Of a stretch of DNA of 64,000 bases, positions 23,937 to 33,130 are shown in pieces. Both the position numbers and the translations under genes were made by a program. The first letter of the stretch is position 1. Each line of letters opens with the position of its first letter. Below the pieces are notes generated by a model that was not told the origin of the DNA, made no database searches, and worked only from the letters and a program-made list of their open reading frames with translations. This stretch comes from Halodesulfovibrio marinisediminis DSM 17456 (GTDB lineage: Bacteria > Desulfobacterota > Desulfovibrionia > Desulfovibrionales > Desulfovibrionaceae), in the NCBI RefSeq assembly GCF_900129975.1, contig NZ_FSRG01000004.1, positions 558,001-622,000 of the forward strand. The letters are read 5' to 3'.

Positions 23937-24785
23937 TTACTGCATTTCATGAAGGAATTTGTTTTCCGGAGTCACGATAATGCGAGTCTTCTCTTTGAAG
24001 CTTTCTTGATATGCTTCCAGTGAACGCTGGAAGTTGTAGAAATCTTCATCTTTTCCAAGTGATTCTGCGTATATCTTCGTTGCGAGAGCGTCGCCTTGAC
24101 CACGGATGATCTCAGCTTCTTTATTAGCTTTTGCAAGAATGATGGTACGCTCTTTGTTTGCAAGAGATTTAATAGTGATTGCCTGTTGCTGACCTTCAGA
24201 ACGATATTGTTTTGCCTGACGTTCACGTTCTGCACGCATGCGCCCAAAAATAGCACGCTGGTTCTCCGGTGGAAGGTCGGTACGCTTGATGCGTACGTCA
24301 ACAATTTCGATACCGTATGCTTTAATTAGATCGGATGAACGTTTAGTAACCTTCTGCATGATGTTGTCACGCTCAGTAGATACAATTTCAGTCAGTGTGT
24401 AGCGACCAAGGGCAGCACGTAACTGGGAGTATACAATATCATCCAGTCGTGCCTGAGCACCCGGAATTGTGCGCACGGTCTGGTAGAAAAGGAGTGGGTT
24501 AATGATGCGCCAGCGGGCGTAGTTGTCCAGCACAAGAGCTTTTTTGTCTTTTGTGAGGGCTTCTGCAGGCTGAGCATCATACTCCAGAAGGCGTGCATCA
24601 AAGTAGATCACGTTTTGGATAAACGGGATCTTGAAGTGCAGACCTGGTGCGTAAACTTTGTTGTCCGGTTTACCAAGCTGGAGAACAATAGCCTTTTCAG
24701 TCTGCTTAACAATGAATGCAGACTGGAACACTACAGCAACAATGAGAACCAGCAGAATAAGAATTGGAGTAGCTGTTTTTTTCAT
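23937..24785 (-). CDS. hflC: Protease modulator HflC
   Basis: 282 aa, normal length. One N-terminal transmembrane helix (about 5-27), then the band-7/SPFH domain (VLQLGKPDNKVYAPGLHFKIPFIQNVIYFDARLLEYD split across 35-80) and a charged coiled-coil-like segment around 190-250. HflC and HflK form a membrane cage around FtsH protease. Its ATG overlaps the hflK stop in TAATG, so translation is coupled. No ftsH is adjacent. Confidence 0.96.
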   Translation of the reverse strand: MKKTATPILILLVLIVAVVFQSAFIVKQTEKAIVLQLGKPDNKVYAPGLHFKIPFIQNVIYFDARLLEYDAQPAEALTKDKKALVLDNYARWRIINPLLFYQTVRTIPGAQARLDDIVYSQLRAALGRYTLTEIVSTERDNIMQKVTKRSSDLIKAYGIEIVDVRIKRTDLPPENQRAIFGRMRAERERQAKQYRSEGQQQAITIKSLANKERTIILAKANKEAEIIRGQGDALATKIYAESLGKDEDFYNFQRSLEAYQESFKEKTRIIVTPENKFLHEMQ

Positions 24786-25864
24786 TACTTACTCCCTTTC
24801 ATGCTGTCGTTGCTGAGCGGTAAAAATGGAATAGTTGGAGCAACGCCTTTGTTAGGAACAATAACTTTGTTGACTCCAGAACCGCTGAAAACTTTTTCCA
24901 TAGTTTCTAAATACATACGCTTTTTAGTGATGGATTTAGCCTGATTGTATTCAGCAAGGATTGCAAGGAATCGTGATGCATCACCCTGAGCTTTGTTAAC
25001 GGTAGATTCTTTATATGCCTGTGCCTGGTTGACGATTTCTGCTGCGGCACCGCGTGCTTTAGGCAAGATATCGTTACTGTAGGCCTCAGCTTCGTTGATA
25101 ATACGGCTGCGGTCTTCACGGGCGCTGGCAACGTCTTTAAACGCGTCAACAACTTCTTTTGGTGGATGTACGTCCTGCATTTGTACAGCAACAATCTGGA
25201 TACCAGCTTCGTAGCGATCCAGAATATCTTGCAGCAGCTTGCGGCAATCGTTCTGAATTTGCAGTTTCCCTTCTGTCAGTGCATTGTCAATTTGGTTGTG
25301 CCCGATAACTTCGCGCATTGCGGCTTCGGCAGCACTTTTAACAGTGACAGATTGCTGGGTAACATTAAAGAGGTAATCTACAGCATTGCTAATGCGGTAC
25401 TGAACAATGAACTGAACATCGACAATGTTCTCATCACCAGTAAGCATGAGTGATTCCGCTTTGACAGTACGGGACTGTCCTTGCTGGAAGGATGAAGCTC
25501 TACCAGTAGAACGGAACCCGATCTCAATACGGCGGATTTGAGACACTTTAGGTTTATAAACTGTCTCAATAGGGTACGGAAGATGGTAGTGTGGACCAGG
25601 ACCTGTTGTGGCAACATATTTGCCGAACTGGAGCACAACACCTTCTTCGTCAGGTTGTACAATGTAAATGCCGGATGCGAGCCACAGAAGAACAACTAAG
25701 GCAAGAGCGAACTTGCCCGCTGGGAAGTTAAGTCCCCGGAGTTTCTTCAGGCCATCGCCGATCGGATCAGAATCGTTGCCTTCTGGAGGTGTACTACCCC
25801 AGCCTGGCCCTTGACCCGATTGCCTCTGCCGCTTTTCTTGCAGTTTTTCCCAATCCCAATTCAT
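24785..25864 (-). CDS. hflK: Protease modulator HflK
   Basis: 359 aa. A Gly/Pro/Gln-rich N-terminus (QGPGWGSTPPEG) precedes one transmembrane helix (about 50-72) and the SPFH domain (YIVQPDEEGVVLQFGKY). The coiled-coil segment with EAEAYSNDILPKARGAAAE is typical. It is the first gene of the hflK-hflC operon. Confidence 0.96.
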   Translation of the reverse strand: MNWDWEKLQEKRQRQSGQGPGWGSTPPEGNDSDPIGDGLKKLRGLNFPAGKFALALVVLLWLASGIYIVQPDEEGVVLQFGKYVATTGPGPHYHLPYPIETVYKPKVSQIRRIEIGFRSTGRASSFQQGQSRTVKAESLMLTGDENIVDVQFIVQYRISNAVDYLFNVTQQSVTVKSAAEAAMREVIGHNQIDNALTEGKLQIQNDCRKLLQDILDRYEAGIQIVAVQMQDVHPPKEVVDAFKDVASAREDRSRIINEAEAYSNDILPKARGAAAEIVNQAQAYKESTVNKAQGDASRFLAILAEYNQAKSITKKRMYLETMEKVFSGSGVNKVIVPNKGVAPTIPFLPLSNDSMKGSK

Positions 25865-26295
25865 AATATATGAAATTTAGGTCAGTTGTCTTAATAGGTC
25901 AAGCAGCATTCCCCTTAACAATTATAAGTCATTGTATAAATTTTACTATAGGATTCACGTTGGCGGGGGGTTAGGGGAATATGTTCCTGAAAAATACGAA
26001 AAATAGTATGATGCTGTGATATAATCAAAAAAACAAATTACGGGTGGGAAGATATCCTTCCGTGATATTAATGTGGTAATATTTCAATATAGTTCCTGAA
26101 CTGTTTCATAAGCTGGACGGGCGTTGGCAAAAACCAGATTGCACAGCGTGTGTTGAATTGAACTCAAAGCGCAGAGGACACCAGCACGCAGTCGGATTGT
26201 TGCCCGTTAGAATATCAAGGATATGTATGCTGCGGAACAGTACAAATAAAGGAAGATGGTAACCCTCAAATAGAGGATAAACAGCAGGATTTGCT
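25865..26295 (+). promoter_or_regulatory. AOR operon leader with structured segment
   Basis: No gene lies here. Positions 26117-26207 could fold as a closed RNA: ACGGGC/GCCCGT outer stem (26117-26122, 26202-26207), GCGTG/CACGC (26146-26150, 26185-26189), and an inner TTGA/TCAA hairpin. It ends about 90 nt before the ferredoxin start. A molybdenum/tungsten-cofactor riboswitch would make sense before AOR genes, but I cannot match the known Moco motif by eye. Confidence 0.35.
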
Positions 26296-26712
26296 ATGAA
26301 AAGACTGGAAGGTGTTCGCATGGAGCAGTGTATCGGGTGTCATTCCTGTTCACTCGCCTGTGCGCGACTTGTTCATAAAAAATTGTCATGGAATACTGCG
26401 GGAATACGAATTTCTTCTGCCGGTGGTCTTACCACGGGGTTTGAAGCACATATTTGCGTGGCGTGTGATCCGGCACCATGTGCGGAAGTGTGTCCCACTG
26501 CAGCCCTTAAGCCACGGAAGGGTGGGGGCGTTGTAGCAAAGCATGATAAATGCATTAAATGCGGAAAGTGTGCAGAGGCATGTCCAGTGGATGCTATTTA
26601 CTACGATCCGGAAGATGATCTTCCGTATCTGTGCATCCACTGTGGACGTTGTGTTCCGTTTTGTCCGCATCACTGTATAGAGCTGCGTGAAATCCCAGCA
26701 CACGAAGAATAA
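26296..26712 (+). CDS. Four-cluster ferredoxin, AOR electron partner
   Basis: 138 aa with four cysteine groups: CIGCHSCSLAC, CVACDPAPCAEVCP, CIKCGKCAEACP and CIHCGRCVPFCPHHC, consistent with up to four [4Fe-4S] clusters as in DmsB/HycB-type electron-transfer subunits. It lies 12 nt before the AOR gene and is almost surely its electron acceptor or donor. Cytoplasmic; no Tat or Sec signal. Confidence 0.92.
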   Translation: MKRLEGVRMEQCIGCHSCSLACARLVHKKLSWNTAGIRISSAGGLTTGFEAHICVACDPAPCAEVCPTAALKPRKGGGVVAKHDKCIKCGKCAEACPVDAIYYDPEDDLPYLCIHCGRCVPFCPHHCIELREIPAHEE

Positions 26713-26724
26713 GGGAGCCTTACT

Positions 26725-28479
26725 ATGAAAATGGATCCAAACTTCTCCCGCGTATTGCATGTAGATCTTGATGCAGGCAAAAGTGAAGTCCTGAAAATAG
26801 AAGACCGTCACATGCACATTGGCGGTAGCGGTCTTGCGGCTGTTCTTTATGAGAAATACGGTATTGATGATGCACCGGCAGATGACCCGCGACAGCCGTT
26901 GATTTTTGCTGTTGGTCCTCTAACTGGATTTTATCCGCTTATGAGTAAGGTTGTATGCGGTTTCCGTTCCCCATACACAGGACAATGGTCTGAAAGCCAT
27001 GCCGGTGGGCGGCTTGCTTTATCTATTCGTTTTGCAGGGTACGATGCATTGATGATTACGGGTAAAGCTAACCAATTGAGCGCACTTGTTATAGGCTCCC
27101 GCTCATGTGAAGTAGAAAAAGTCCCCTATCTTCGCGGCAAAGATGTATTTGCCACTGGTAAGTTTCTGCGCCGTTTCGGTAAAAAGAATTCAGGGCATCG
27201 TTCTGCGATCCGTATTGGTCAAGCTGGTGAGCGCGGTGTTGCATTCGCCTGTATTAACGTGGATTCCTTCCGTCATTTCGGACGAATGGGATCCGGTGCG
27301 GCTATGGGCTTTAAGAATCTTAAGGGGATTGTTGTCTCAGGCGATGGTTCTTTCGATCTTCCAGAAGGGAAAGCCTATGCTGACATGATGAAAGATATTT
27401 ATGAAGATATCACTGAAACAGGGAAAATGAAGAAGTACCATGACTTAGGTACTCCGCAGAATTTGATTCCGCTGAATGAGCTTAAGGCATTGCCATGGAA
27501 TAACCTGCAAAAAACGTATGATGAACGTGTTGAGAATATTTCAGGTGAAACTTTTGCCAAACAACTCCTTCTTCGTCAGGTTGCATGTGCCGGATGTCCG
27601 GTTGGCTGTATCCATATAGGATTATTGCGGCAGCAGTTTGCCAGCGAGCACGAGTTTCTCTACAAACAGGTTTCGTACGACTATGAGCCGATTTTTGCGC
27701 AGGGCAGTATGCTTGGAATTACCAGTGCCGCGGATGTACTTGCCTTGTTGGATGAAACAGAAAAGCTTGGACTGGACTGCATGAGCGCGGGTGTTGCCCT
27801 TGCATGGGCGGCAGAAGCTTTTGAGAAGGGCATTATCACCAAAGAAGAAACTATTGTTGATCTCAAGTTCGGCGAGATGAAGGGCTTCCATGAGGGGCTT
27901 AAATTTATTGCCTCTGGTGAAAATGCATTCTATCAGGCTCTTTCTCGTGGTTCTATGGCAGCAGCAAAGCTGTATGGTGGTGAAGACTTTGCCTGTGTTC
28001 TCGGACAAGAAATGGCTGGTTATGCCACAGGTGAAGTGTTCTTTGTCGCTTCAGCTTACGGGTTCCGTCATTCGCACCTTGATACCGGTGGCTACGCATT
28101 CGATCAGAGTAACACAGAGAAGAATGTTGATAAGGCCATTGAATTTATGCTCGAAGATGAACGTGGTCGAATTTACATCAACAGCATGATGGGGTGTCTT
28201 TTTGCGCGTGGTACCTACGGGCCTGAAAAGTTAAAAGAAGCGCTCACAGCAGCAGGTTTTGGAAATATTGCCGATAATCTTGAAGAGGCCGGTCAGTATA
28301 TCCAAAAATTGCGTTGGCAGCTGAAGTGTAGAACCGGATTTGATGTTGATGCAGTGAATATTCCAAAACGCTATAGCGAAGTGGTCACGTGGAAAGGTAA
28401 AATTGACACTGGGTACATGAACGAAGTAGCAAAGCGTTATGCCGCAGCCATTAAAGAGATGGCTCAATGTGGAGAATAG
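26725..28479 (+). CDS. aor: Aldehyde:ferredoxin oxidoreductase (tungsten enzyme)
   Basis: 584 aa, usual AOR length. It oxidises aldehydes to acids, with electrons to ferredoxin, using a W-bispyranopterin and one [4Fe-4S] cluster. The cluster motif CAGCPVGC is near residue 292, with the fourth Cys in MMGCLFARG near 490. The N-terminus has the AOR pattern VDLDAGKSEV and GGSGLAAVLYEKYG, and GPLTGFYPLMSKV. It follows the four-cluster ferredoxin and precedes a TPM-domain protein. The substrate cannot be told from sequence. Confidence 0.93.
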   Translation: MKMDPNFSRVLHVDLDAGKSEVLKIEDRHMHIGGSGLAAVLYEKYGIDDAPADDPRQPLIFAVGPLTGFYPLMSKVVCGFRSPYTGQWSESHAGGRLALSIRFAGYDALMITGKANQLSALVIGSRSCEVEKVPYLRGKDVFATGKFLRRFGKKNSGHRSAIRIGQAGERGVAFACINVDSFRHFGRMGSGAAMGFKNLKGIVVSGDGSFDLPEGKAYADMMKDIYEDITETGKMKKYHDLGTPQNLIPLNELKALPWNNLQKTYDERVENISGETFAKQLLLRQVACAGCPVGCIHIGLLRQQFASEHEFLYKQVSYDYEPIFAQGSMLGITSAADVLALLDETEKLGLDCMSAGVALAWAAEAFEKGIITKEETIVDLKFGEMKGFHEGLKFIASGENAFYQALSRGSMAAAKLYGGEDFACVLGQEMAGYATGEVFFVASAYGFRHSHLDTGGYAFDQSNTEKNVDKAIEFMLEDERGRIYINSMMGCLFARGTYGPEKLKEALTAAGFGNIADNLEEAGQYIQKLRWQLKCRTGFDVDAVNIPKRYSEVVTWKGKIDTGYMNEVAKRYAAAIKEMAQCGE

Positions 28480-28526
28480 ATAACAGCCTGCGGAGCAAAT
28501 AGTGACGCAGCAGAACCGGAGAGCAG

Positions 28527-29033
28527 ATGGGATTTTTTAGAAATAAACGCGGTCCGATAATCCGCGCCAAATCTTCTGGCGAATTCTTTTTGCGCGCAAT
28601 GCTGCTGATCGCAGTGTTCGCAGTAGTGTCCGCTGCGTTCTGGTATCAGACAGAAAGTAGCTATAAAGAGATTCGCTCTCGGGGCACTGTGTATGATCAG
28701 ACAGAGACACTGACTTCAGCACAGAAGTCAGCGTTACGCGATTATGCGTCTGCAATGCTTGAAAACTACGGTTTAAAACTGCGCATACAGGTGCGTAATA
28801 CTCCGGTTGTGTTACCAGAAAAGCTGGATACCAAGACAGTGTTCATTGGCCTGAATCCTTATACCCGTCAGGTTCTTGTAGAGTTCCCGCCGTTATTGCG
28901 GAAGGCTTTGGGGGCAGACTACATGTATAAGTTGCAAAATGAATATTTTACACCATACTTTGAAAAGAATGAATGGCAACTGGGATTAGCAACAGCACTT
29001 CAAAAGCTATGGGATGACATGGGTGGAAAATAG
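28527..29033 (+). CDS. Membrane-anchored TPM-domain protein
   Basis: 168 aa: one N-terminal transmembrane helix (about 22-42) and a TPM-like domain (about 55-165, YDQTETLTSAQKSALRDYASAMLENYGLKLRIQVRN). TPM domains occur in photosystem repair phosphatases and in bacterial membrane proteins of unknown role. It is 47 bp after aor, in the same direction, ahead of the shared terminator, so probably in the same operon; a functional link is not established. Confidence 0.7.
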   Translation: MGFFRNKRGPIIRAKSSGEFFLRAMLLIAVFAVVSAAFWYQTESSYKEIRSRGTVYDQTETLTSAQKSALRDYASAMLENYGLKLRIQVRNTPVVLPEKLDTKTVFIGLNPYTRQVLVEFPPLLRKALGADYMYKLQNEYFTPYFEKNEWQLGLATALQKLWDDMGGK

Positions 29034-29063
29034 TTGTCACCTCGTCCAAGACATACAAGAAAA

Positions 29064-29093
29064 AAAGCGGCAGGTCATAAGACTTGCCGCTTT
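29064..29093. terminator. Bidirectional terminator
   Basis: AAAGCGGCAGGTC-ATAA-GACTTGCCGCTTT, one G-T pair, between convergent genes. Confidence 0.85.
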
Positions 29094-29108
29094 CATTTTA
29101 ATGTATAT

Positions 29109-29600
29109 TTATCTTAGGTACAGCTTCTTAAAGGCATCATACCGCGCTCTGTTTGCTCCGAGGTCATATTTCCCAACGCGTGAAGTAGACCGAAATTGTA
29201 CCTTCTGTGTCGTAGTATCAATGAAGAATTCCACATCATCATGGTATTTCATGATTGGCGAGACAAAGACTGCATGGATATAATCTTCATTTTGGGTCAC
29301 GATTTTGTTGCTTCCCAGCTCTTGTAGACATTGCAAAATTTTATTCTTGGTTTGTTTTACAGAGCCGGTCATGGGAAGAGGTTCGACATGTTTTGATTCT
29401 ATACCTGTTTGGCTGGAAACGGCATTGGGTGTTTCCGGCATGGCGGCAAATTGTCCGTTAGTTACACCGAGTTTTGGTGATATATCCGCAGACCACGTGC
29501 CCAAGTGTTTGAAAAATAGAAAACCGGCAAGCATCAGTGTGCACAAAATAATGAACAACCATTTAATGATTCCAGCAGCATTTGGTTTAGTTTTTTTCAT
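29109..29600 (-). CDS. DUF1499 family protein
   Basis: About 163 aa from the ATG at 29600; the frame extends 19 codons further without support. One N-terminal transmembrane helix (about 10-32), then a DUF1499-like domain (about 75-160: NKILQCLQELGSNKIVTQNEDYIHAVF, FIDTTTQKVQFRSTSRVGKYDLGANRAR). The signature RSxSRxGxxDxGxNRxR is clear. Function unknown. Confidence 0.82.
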   Translation of the reverse strand: MKKTKPNAAGIIKWLFIILCTLMLAGFLFFKHLGTWSADISPKLGVTNGQFAAMPETPNAVSSQTGIESKHVEPLPMTGSVKQTKNKILQCLQELGSNKIVTQNEDYIHAVFVSPIMKYHDDVEFFIDTTTQKVQFRSTSRVGKYDLGANRARYDAFKKLYLR

Positions 29601-29890
29601 AGTATTTAGATGTCTTGAGTGTAGGTTTGCGTGTTTGTAAACTTTCAGTATTTGCACAAATTTTTACTCAGTATAGCCCGAACAAGTCACAACGTGTGTA
29701 TATTTTTTCATGGTGTTTATCTATCTATGAAGTAAAAAGCCCTTGAACAAGACGTTGTCATGGTGAAAAAAACTAGCCGTTCGTCTTTTTTTATGTTCCA
29801 AACTGAGCATACATTAACTTATGATGCATGAAACGCTTGCGGTTAACGTATCCATTTCTTCAATTAATATAGTATCCGAGTAAGGTTATA

Positions 29891-30358
29891 ATGAAACATA
29901 TTTTTCTTTATACAGATGGCTCTTGTCTTGGCAATCCAGGCCCAGGTGGTTGGGCAACCATCCTGCGATATGGTGAGTATGAAAAAGAGCTTTCAGGCGG
30001 TTTTGCGCTGACCACAAACAACAGAATGGAAATTCTGGCAGTTATTGAAGGTCTCGCAGCACTCAAAGAGCCATGTAAGGTCGAACTCTATACAGACTCT
30101 CAGTACGTGCGTAACGCTGTAGAGAAGAAATGGCTGGTCAATTGGCAGAAGAATGGTTGGAAGAATGCTTCCAAGAAACCAGTGAAAAACAAAGATCTTT
30201 GGGTGCGTCTGCTTCCGTATCTTGAAAAACATGATGTAACTCTCCACTGGGTACGTGGACATAATGGGCATCCTGAAAACGAACGCTGCGACGATCTTGC
30301 ACGTGCTGAAGCTGGGAAGCCTGATTTACCTCCTGATGAAGGGCATGAAGCCGCGTAA
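29891..30358 (+). CDS. rnhA: Ribonuclease HI
   Basis: 155 aa, typical. It degrades the RNA strand of RNA-DNA hybrids. The catalytic acids are Asp9 ([16 protein letters not shown]), Glu47 (TTNNRMEIL), Asp69 (ELYTDSQYV) and the Asp of NERCDDLAR near 134, with the basic handle [22 protein letters not shown] split around residues 79-100. Confidence 0.97.
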   Translation: MKHIFLYTDGSCLGNPGPGGWATILRYGEYEKELSGGFALTTNNRMEILAVIEGLAALKEPCKVELYTDSQYVRNAVEKKWLVNWQKNGWKNASKKPVKNKDLWVRLLPYLEKHDVTLHWVRGHNGHPENERCDDLARAEAGKPDLPPDEGHEAA

Positions 30359-30684
30359 TATCTTAATGGAGGTTCATGGGTAGTGAGTTTGTTTCTCCCC
30401 TGTTGCTTCTAAGATCTTTCGTTTCTTGAGACCCAGTTCCCACTGGTGAAGCAAGACTTTTTAGGTTCTCTCAAAATTATATATGTGGAAGAAGGCTGTA
30501 GTTGAATATATTTGCGGCTTAAGTTTCACTTCTTTTCTGAAACAGAAAAGGCTGTCACAGTATGTTTGTGACAGCCTTTTTTATTACGTAATCCAAAGAA
30601 GGCGAACAAGACAGTTGCCTCGGTAGCAATAAGTTTAGATACGGGGAAATTTGTTATTGAAGCAAAGTGTGGTAAGAGTTCAGT
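30359..30684 (+). other. Interval with possible structured RNA and strong terminator
   Basis: Between rnhA and its terminator lie about 185 nt without a gene. They contain TCTTG (30424-30428) pairing with CAAGA (30452-30456) around an inner hairpin CCAGT-TCCC-ACTGG (30433-30446). It may be a long 3' UTR or a small RNA; I cannot match it to 6S or SRP RNA. Confidence 0.35.
30546..30582 (+). terminator. Strong intrinsic terminator
   Basis: AAAAGGCTGTCACA and TGTGACAGCCTTTT form a 14-bp perfect stem followed by T. Confidence 0.9.
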
Positions 30685-31662
30685 ATGTATGCAGAACTCT
30701 ATTCTTTTATGGACTTTGAGATCCTCTGGAGCGGACTATTTTGTCCGCTGATGAGGCTTGTTCTCTCAATTTCATTTGGATTGGCTATCGGCAATATTAT
30801 TGAAGTATTACATTGGGGGCGCTTTCTCGCTCGCATCTCGTCACCGCTCGTACGAATGGGGCATTTGCAGGATGTGTCCGGCGCAGCATTCACCATGGCT
30901 TTTTTTTCAAGCATTACGGCGAATACATATTTAGCTGAGCAATATGAGCAGGGAAAAATAATTAGAAAGGAACTGTATTTTTCTAACTTGCTGAACAGCG
31001 CACCGGTGCTTTTTATGCATCTGCCATCACTCTTTTTTCTTGCAGTGCCTTTTTTAGGTAAGGCAGCATTTTGGTATGTTGGAATAATTGTATCGGCGGC
31101 ATTGTTTCGTACTGTAGGTACTGTATTCGCTGGGCGGATAATGCTTCCACCGGCACCGGAAGGCTGTATAACCTGTGAGCTGGATGACAATGCTTCCAAC
31201 AGTGTGAAAGAGCTGATTCAGCGAGTTTCCTCACGATTTATACGTAGAATTAAGCGGGTGTTGCTTGTTACAATTCCTGTGTACACCATCGTATTTCTAC
31301 TTAACCGTTCTGGAGCATTTGCTGCATTAAACGATATTATTGGAGGAAGTAACGGGCTGCTACCTTTCATTAGTCCGGAAGCAGCGGGTGTACTTATTCT
31401 CAGTCTGGCAGCTGAAATTGCAGCCTCTATGGCAGCCGCTGGAGCACTGCTGACAGAAGGGACCATTCAAACCAAAGATATTGTGTTAGCTTTGCTTGCT
31501 GGCAATATCTTATCTTCGCCGATGCGTGCAGTTCGACATCAGCTTGCTGTGTACATGGGCATATTTCCGCCGCGCCTTGCACTGTCGCTTATCGCTTGCA
31601 ACCAAAGTGTTCGTGCTGCATCGCTAATTCTCTTTACTCTTGCTTATTATTTTTTTGGGTGA
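30685..31662 (+). CDS. Nucleoside-recognition (Gate) domain membrane protein
   Basis: 325 aa with about eight hydrophobic helices. The two halves resemble the Gate domain shared by nucleoside transporters, FeoB and sporulation SpmA/B: LAIGNIIEVLHWGRFLARISSPLVRM in the first half and PEAAGVLILSLAAEIAASMAAAGALL in the second, each followed by conserved small residues. Related stand-alone proteins in deltaproteobacteria have no proven substrate. Single-gene unit. Confidence 0.75.
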   Translation: MYAELYSFMDFEILWSGLFCPLMRLVLSISFGLAIGNIIEVLHWGRFLARISSPLVRMGHLQDVSGAAFTMAFFSSITANTYLAEQYEQGKIIRKELYFSNLLNSAPVLFMHLPSLFFLAVPFLGKAAFWYVGIIVSAALFRTVGTVFAGRIMLPPAPEGCITCELDDNASNSVKELIQRVSSRFIRRIKRVLLVTIPVYTIVFLLNRSGAFAALNDIIGGSNGLLPFISPEAAGVLILSLAAEIAASMAAAGALLTEGTIQTKDIVLALLAGNILSSPMRAVRHQLAVYMGIFPPRLALSLIACNQSVRAASLILFTLAYYFFG

Positions 31663-31793
31663 TGCATCATTCCTATGTGCCTTGCGAAAGAGTTTTTTGT
31701 TCATTCTAAACAGTGTGGAGCGCTTTCTTTGGCCGCCGGAGGCAAAAAAGAAGAAGAGGATATTCCCATATCTAACCGTATAAAAACGAAGAA

Positions 31794-31821
31794 CCCCGGC
31801 GCGGGTGGGGACCGGCCGGGG
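31794..31821 (-). terminator. qrc operon terminator
   Basis: CCCCGGC and GCCGGGG pair; on the minus strand the stem is followed by a T-rich stretch. Confidence 0.7.
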
Positions 31822-31859
31822 CTCAACTGACTTTAAGCTTACCTATCTGAAACTAAGCC

Positions 31860-33125
31860 CTAGCTGGACTTAGTCGCATTCAAAGCACGTTCCTGCGGGA
31901 ATACCGGCAGGTAACGGTATGACAAGCTGAGAACGATAGCGCCATAGGCAATAACGAGTGCACTTGCACCCCATTCTGCCCAGTTTGGAGCGTATGTTTC
32001 CCAGGTGTCGAAAGGCATTACTGGCATAGCAAGAGCCTGAACCGTAAATACGTAACGGTTGATGGTAATGCCGATACAATCGAGCAGAGCTGCAGAGTAG
32101 AACAGAGCCGGATTGTCGCGCAGTTTCGGTGAAAGCAAAATGATACACGGAATTACGCCACAAAGGAACAGCTCTGACCACAGGAGCCACTTGCCGTAGA
32201 TTGTCTGGTAGAAGTTCTGGTCAAAGGTGAGACCGGAACGTGGCAGTACGTCGACTGCCCATGCGTAGGTGTCTGCAAACTTGAATACGAGGTATACGAG
32301 CAGCATTGCACCAGCAATTTTACCCATGAGTTTTTTGATTTCCCAGCTAACCAGTTTCTTGCCAGTCATTTTTTCCATGATGGTTGCGATAAGTACGGTG
32401 AATACCGGACCGGAACCAACTGCGGAAATAACGAAGAGGAAGAATGTCCAAGGCCAGATGAAGAAACCATCACGGAGTACGTAAGGGCGACCAAAGAGAA
32501 CGCCATACATACCACCGAGAGAACCCTGGTGGAAAGTGGAAAGGAACGCACCAATACCAGCAAACAGTGGCATCCAAACGTGCAGGTTGTGCGCGAGGTG
32601 ATGCAGTACTGGAATTCTGTTAAGCTGCTTTTGTTCAAGGATCAGCGGAATGTATTCGATGATCAGAACAATCAGGTAACAGGTAATACAGAAGATAACT
32701 TCTGTAAGCATGGAGTGTACGTTCGCATGCCAGTAACCGAACCATGCACGAATCGGCTGACCAACGTCGAGCACGAGAATGAGCATAGCACCGGAGTAGC
32801 AAATAAAGCCGATAATAACGGTGAGGTTGATGATGTTTTTCAGCGGGTCGATGTTCAGAATGTATCTGAGCAGACCGGTGAAGAACGCACCAGCACCGAG
32901 AGCAATAACAGCAAGGTCAAAGGTAATCCAGAGACCAAAGCCGAAGTAGTCATCAAGGGCTGTAACGGCAAGGCCTTCAGCAAGCACTCGGAATGCAGCG
33001 TAAAGACCCCAAAGAGCTACAGCACCGACAAGTCCCATCCAGATAGAAAACTTCGTCAGAGAGCAGCGATTAGTGCCTTCTGGGAAGAGTTCATGATCTG
33101 CAGGAAGAGAGTAGTTCTTTCCCAT
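31860..33125 (-). CDS. qrcD: Quinone reductase complex membrane subunit QrcD
   Basis: 421 aa, NrfD/PsrC-type membrane protein with about ten transmembrane helices; it holds the menaquinone site. The complex takes electrons from periplasmic type I cytochrome c3 (from hydrogenases and formate dehydrogenases) and reduces menaquinone for sulfate respiration. Recognisable NrfD segments include YFGFGLWITFDLAVIALGAGAFF and LLWSELFLCGVIPCIILL (shorter parts about 45-65 and 290-310). Last gene of qrcABCD, 5 bp after qrcC. Confidence 0.95.
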   Translation of the reverse strand: MGKNYSLPADHELFPEGTNRCSLTKFSIWMGLVGAVALWGLYAAFRVLAEGLAVTALDDYFGFGLWITFDLAVIALGAGAFFTGLLRYILNIDPLKNIINLTVIIGFICYSGAMLILVLDVGQPIRAWFGYWHANVHSMLTEVIFCITCYLIVLIIEYIPLILEQKQLNRIPVLHHLAHNLHVWMPLFAGIGAFLSTFHQGSLGGMYGVLFGRPYVLRDGFFIWPWTFFLFVISAVGSGPVFTVLIATIMEKMTGKKLVSWEIKKLMGKIAGAMLLVYLVFKFADTYAWAVDVLPRSGLTFDQNFYQTIYGKWLLWSELFLCGVIPCIILLSPKLRDNPALFYSAALLDCIGITINRYVFTVQALAMPVMPFDTWETYAPNWAEWGASALVIAYGAIVLSLSYRYLPVFPQERALNATKSS

Positions 33126-33130
33126 GACTG

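Noticed and set aside
30359-30545. 6S RNA after rnhA
   Set aside because: The expected long terminal helix with a central open bubble could not be laid out convincingly.
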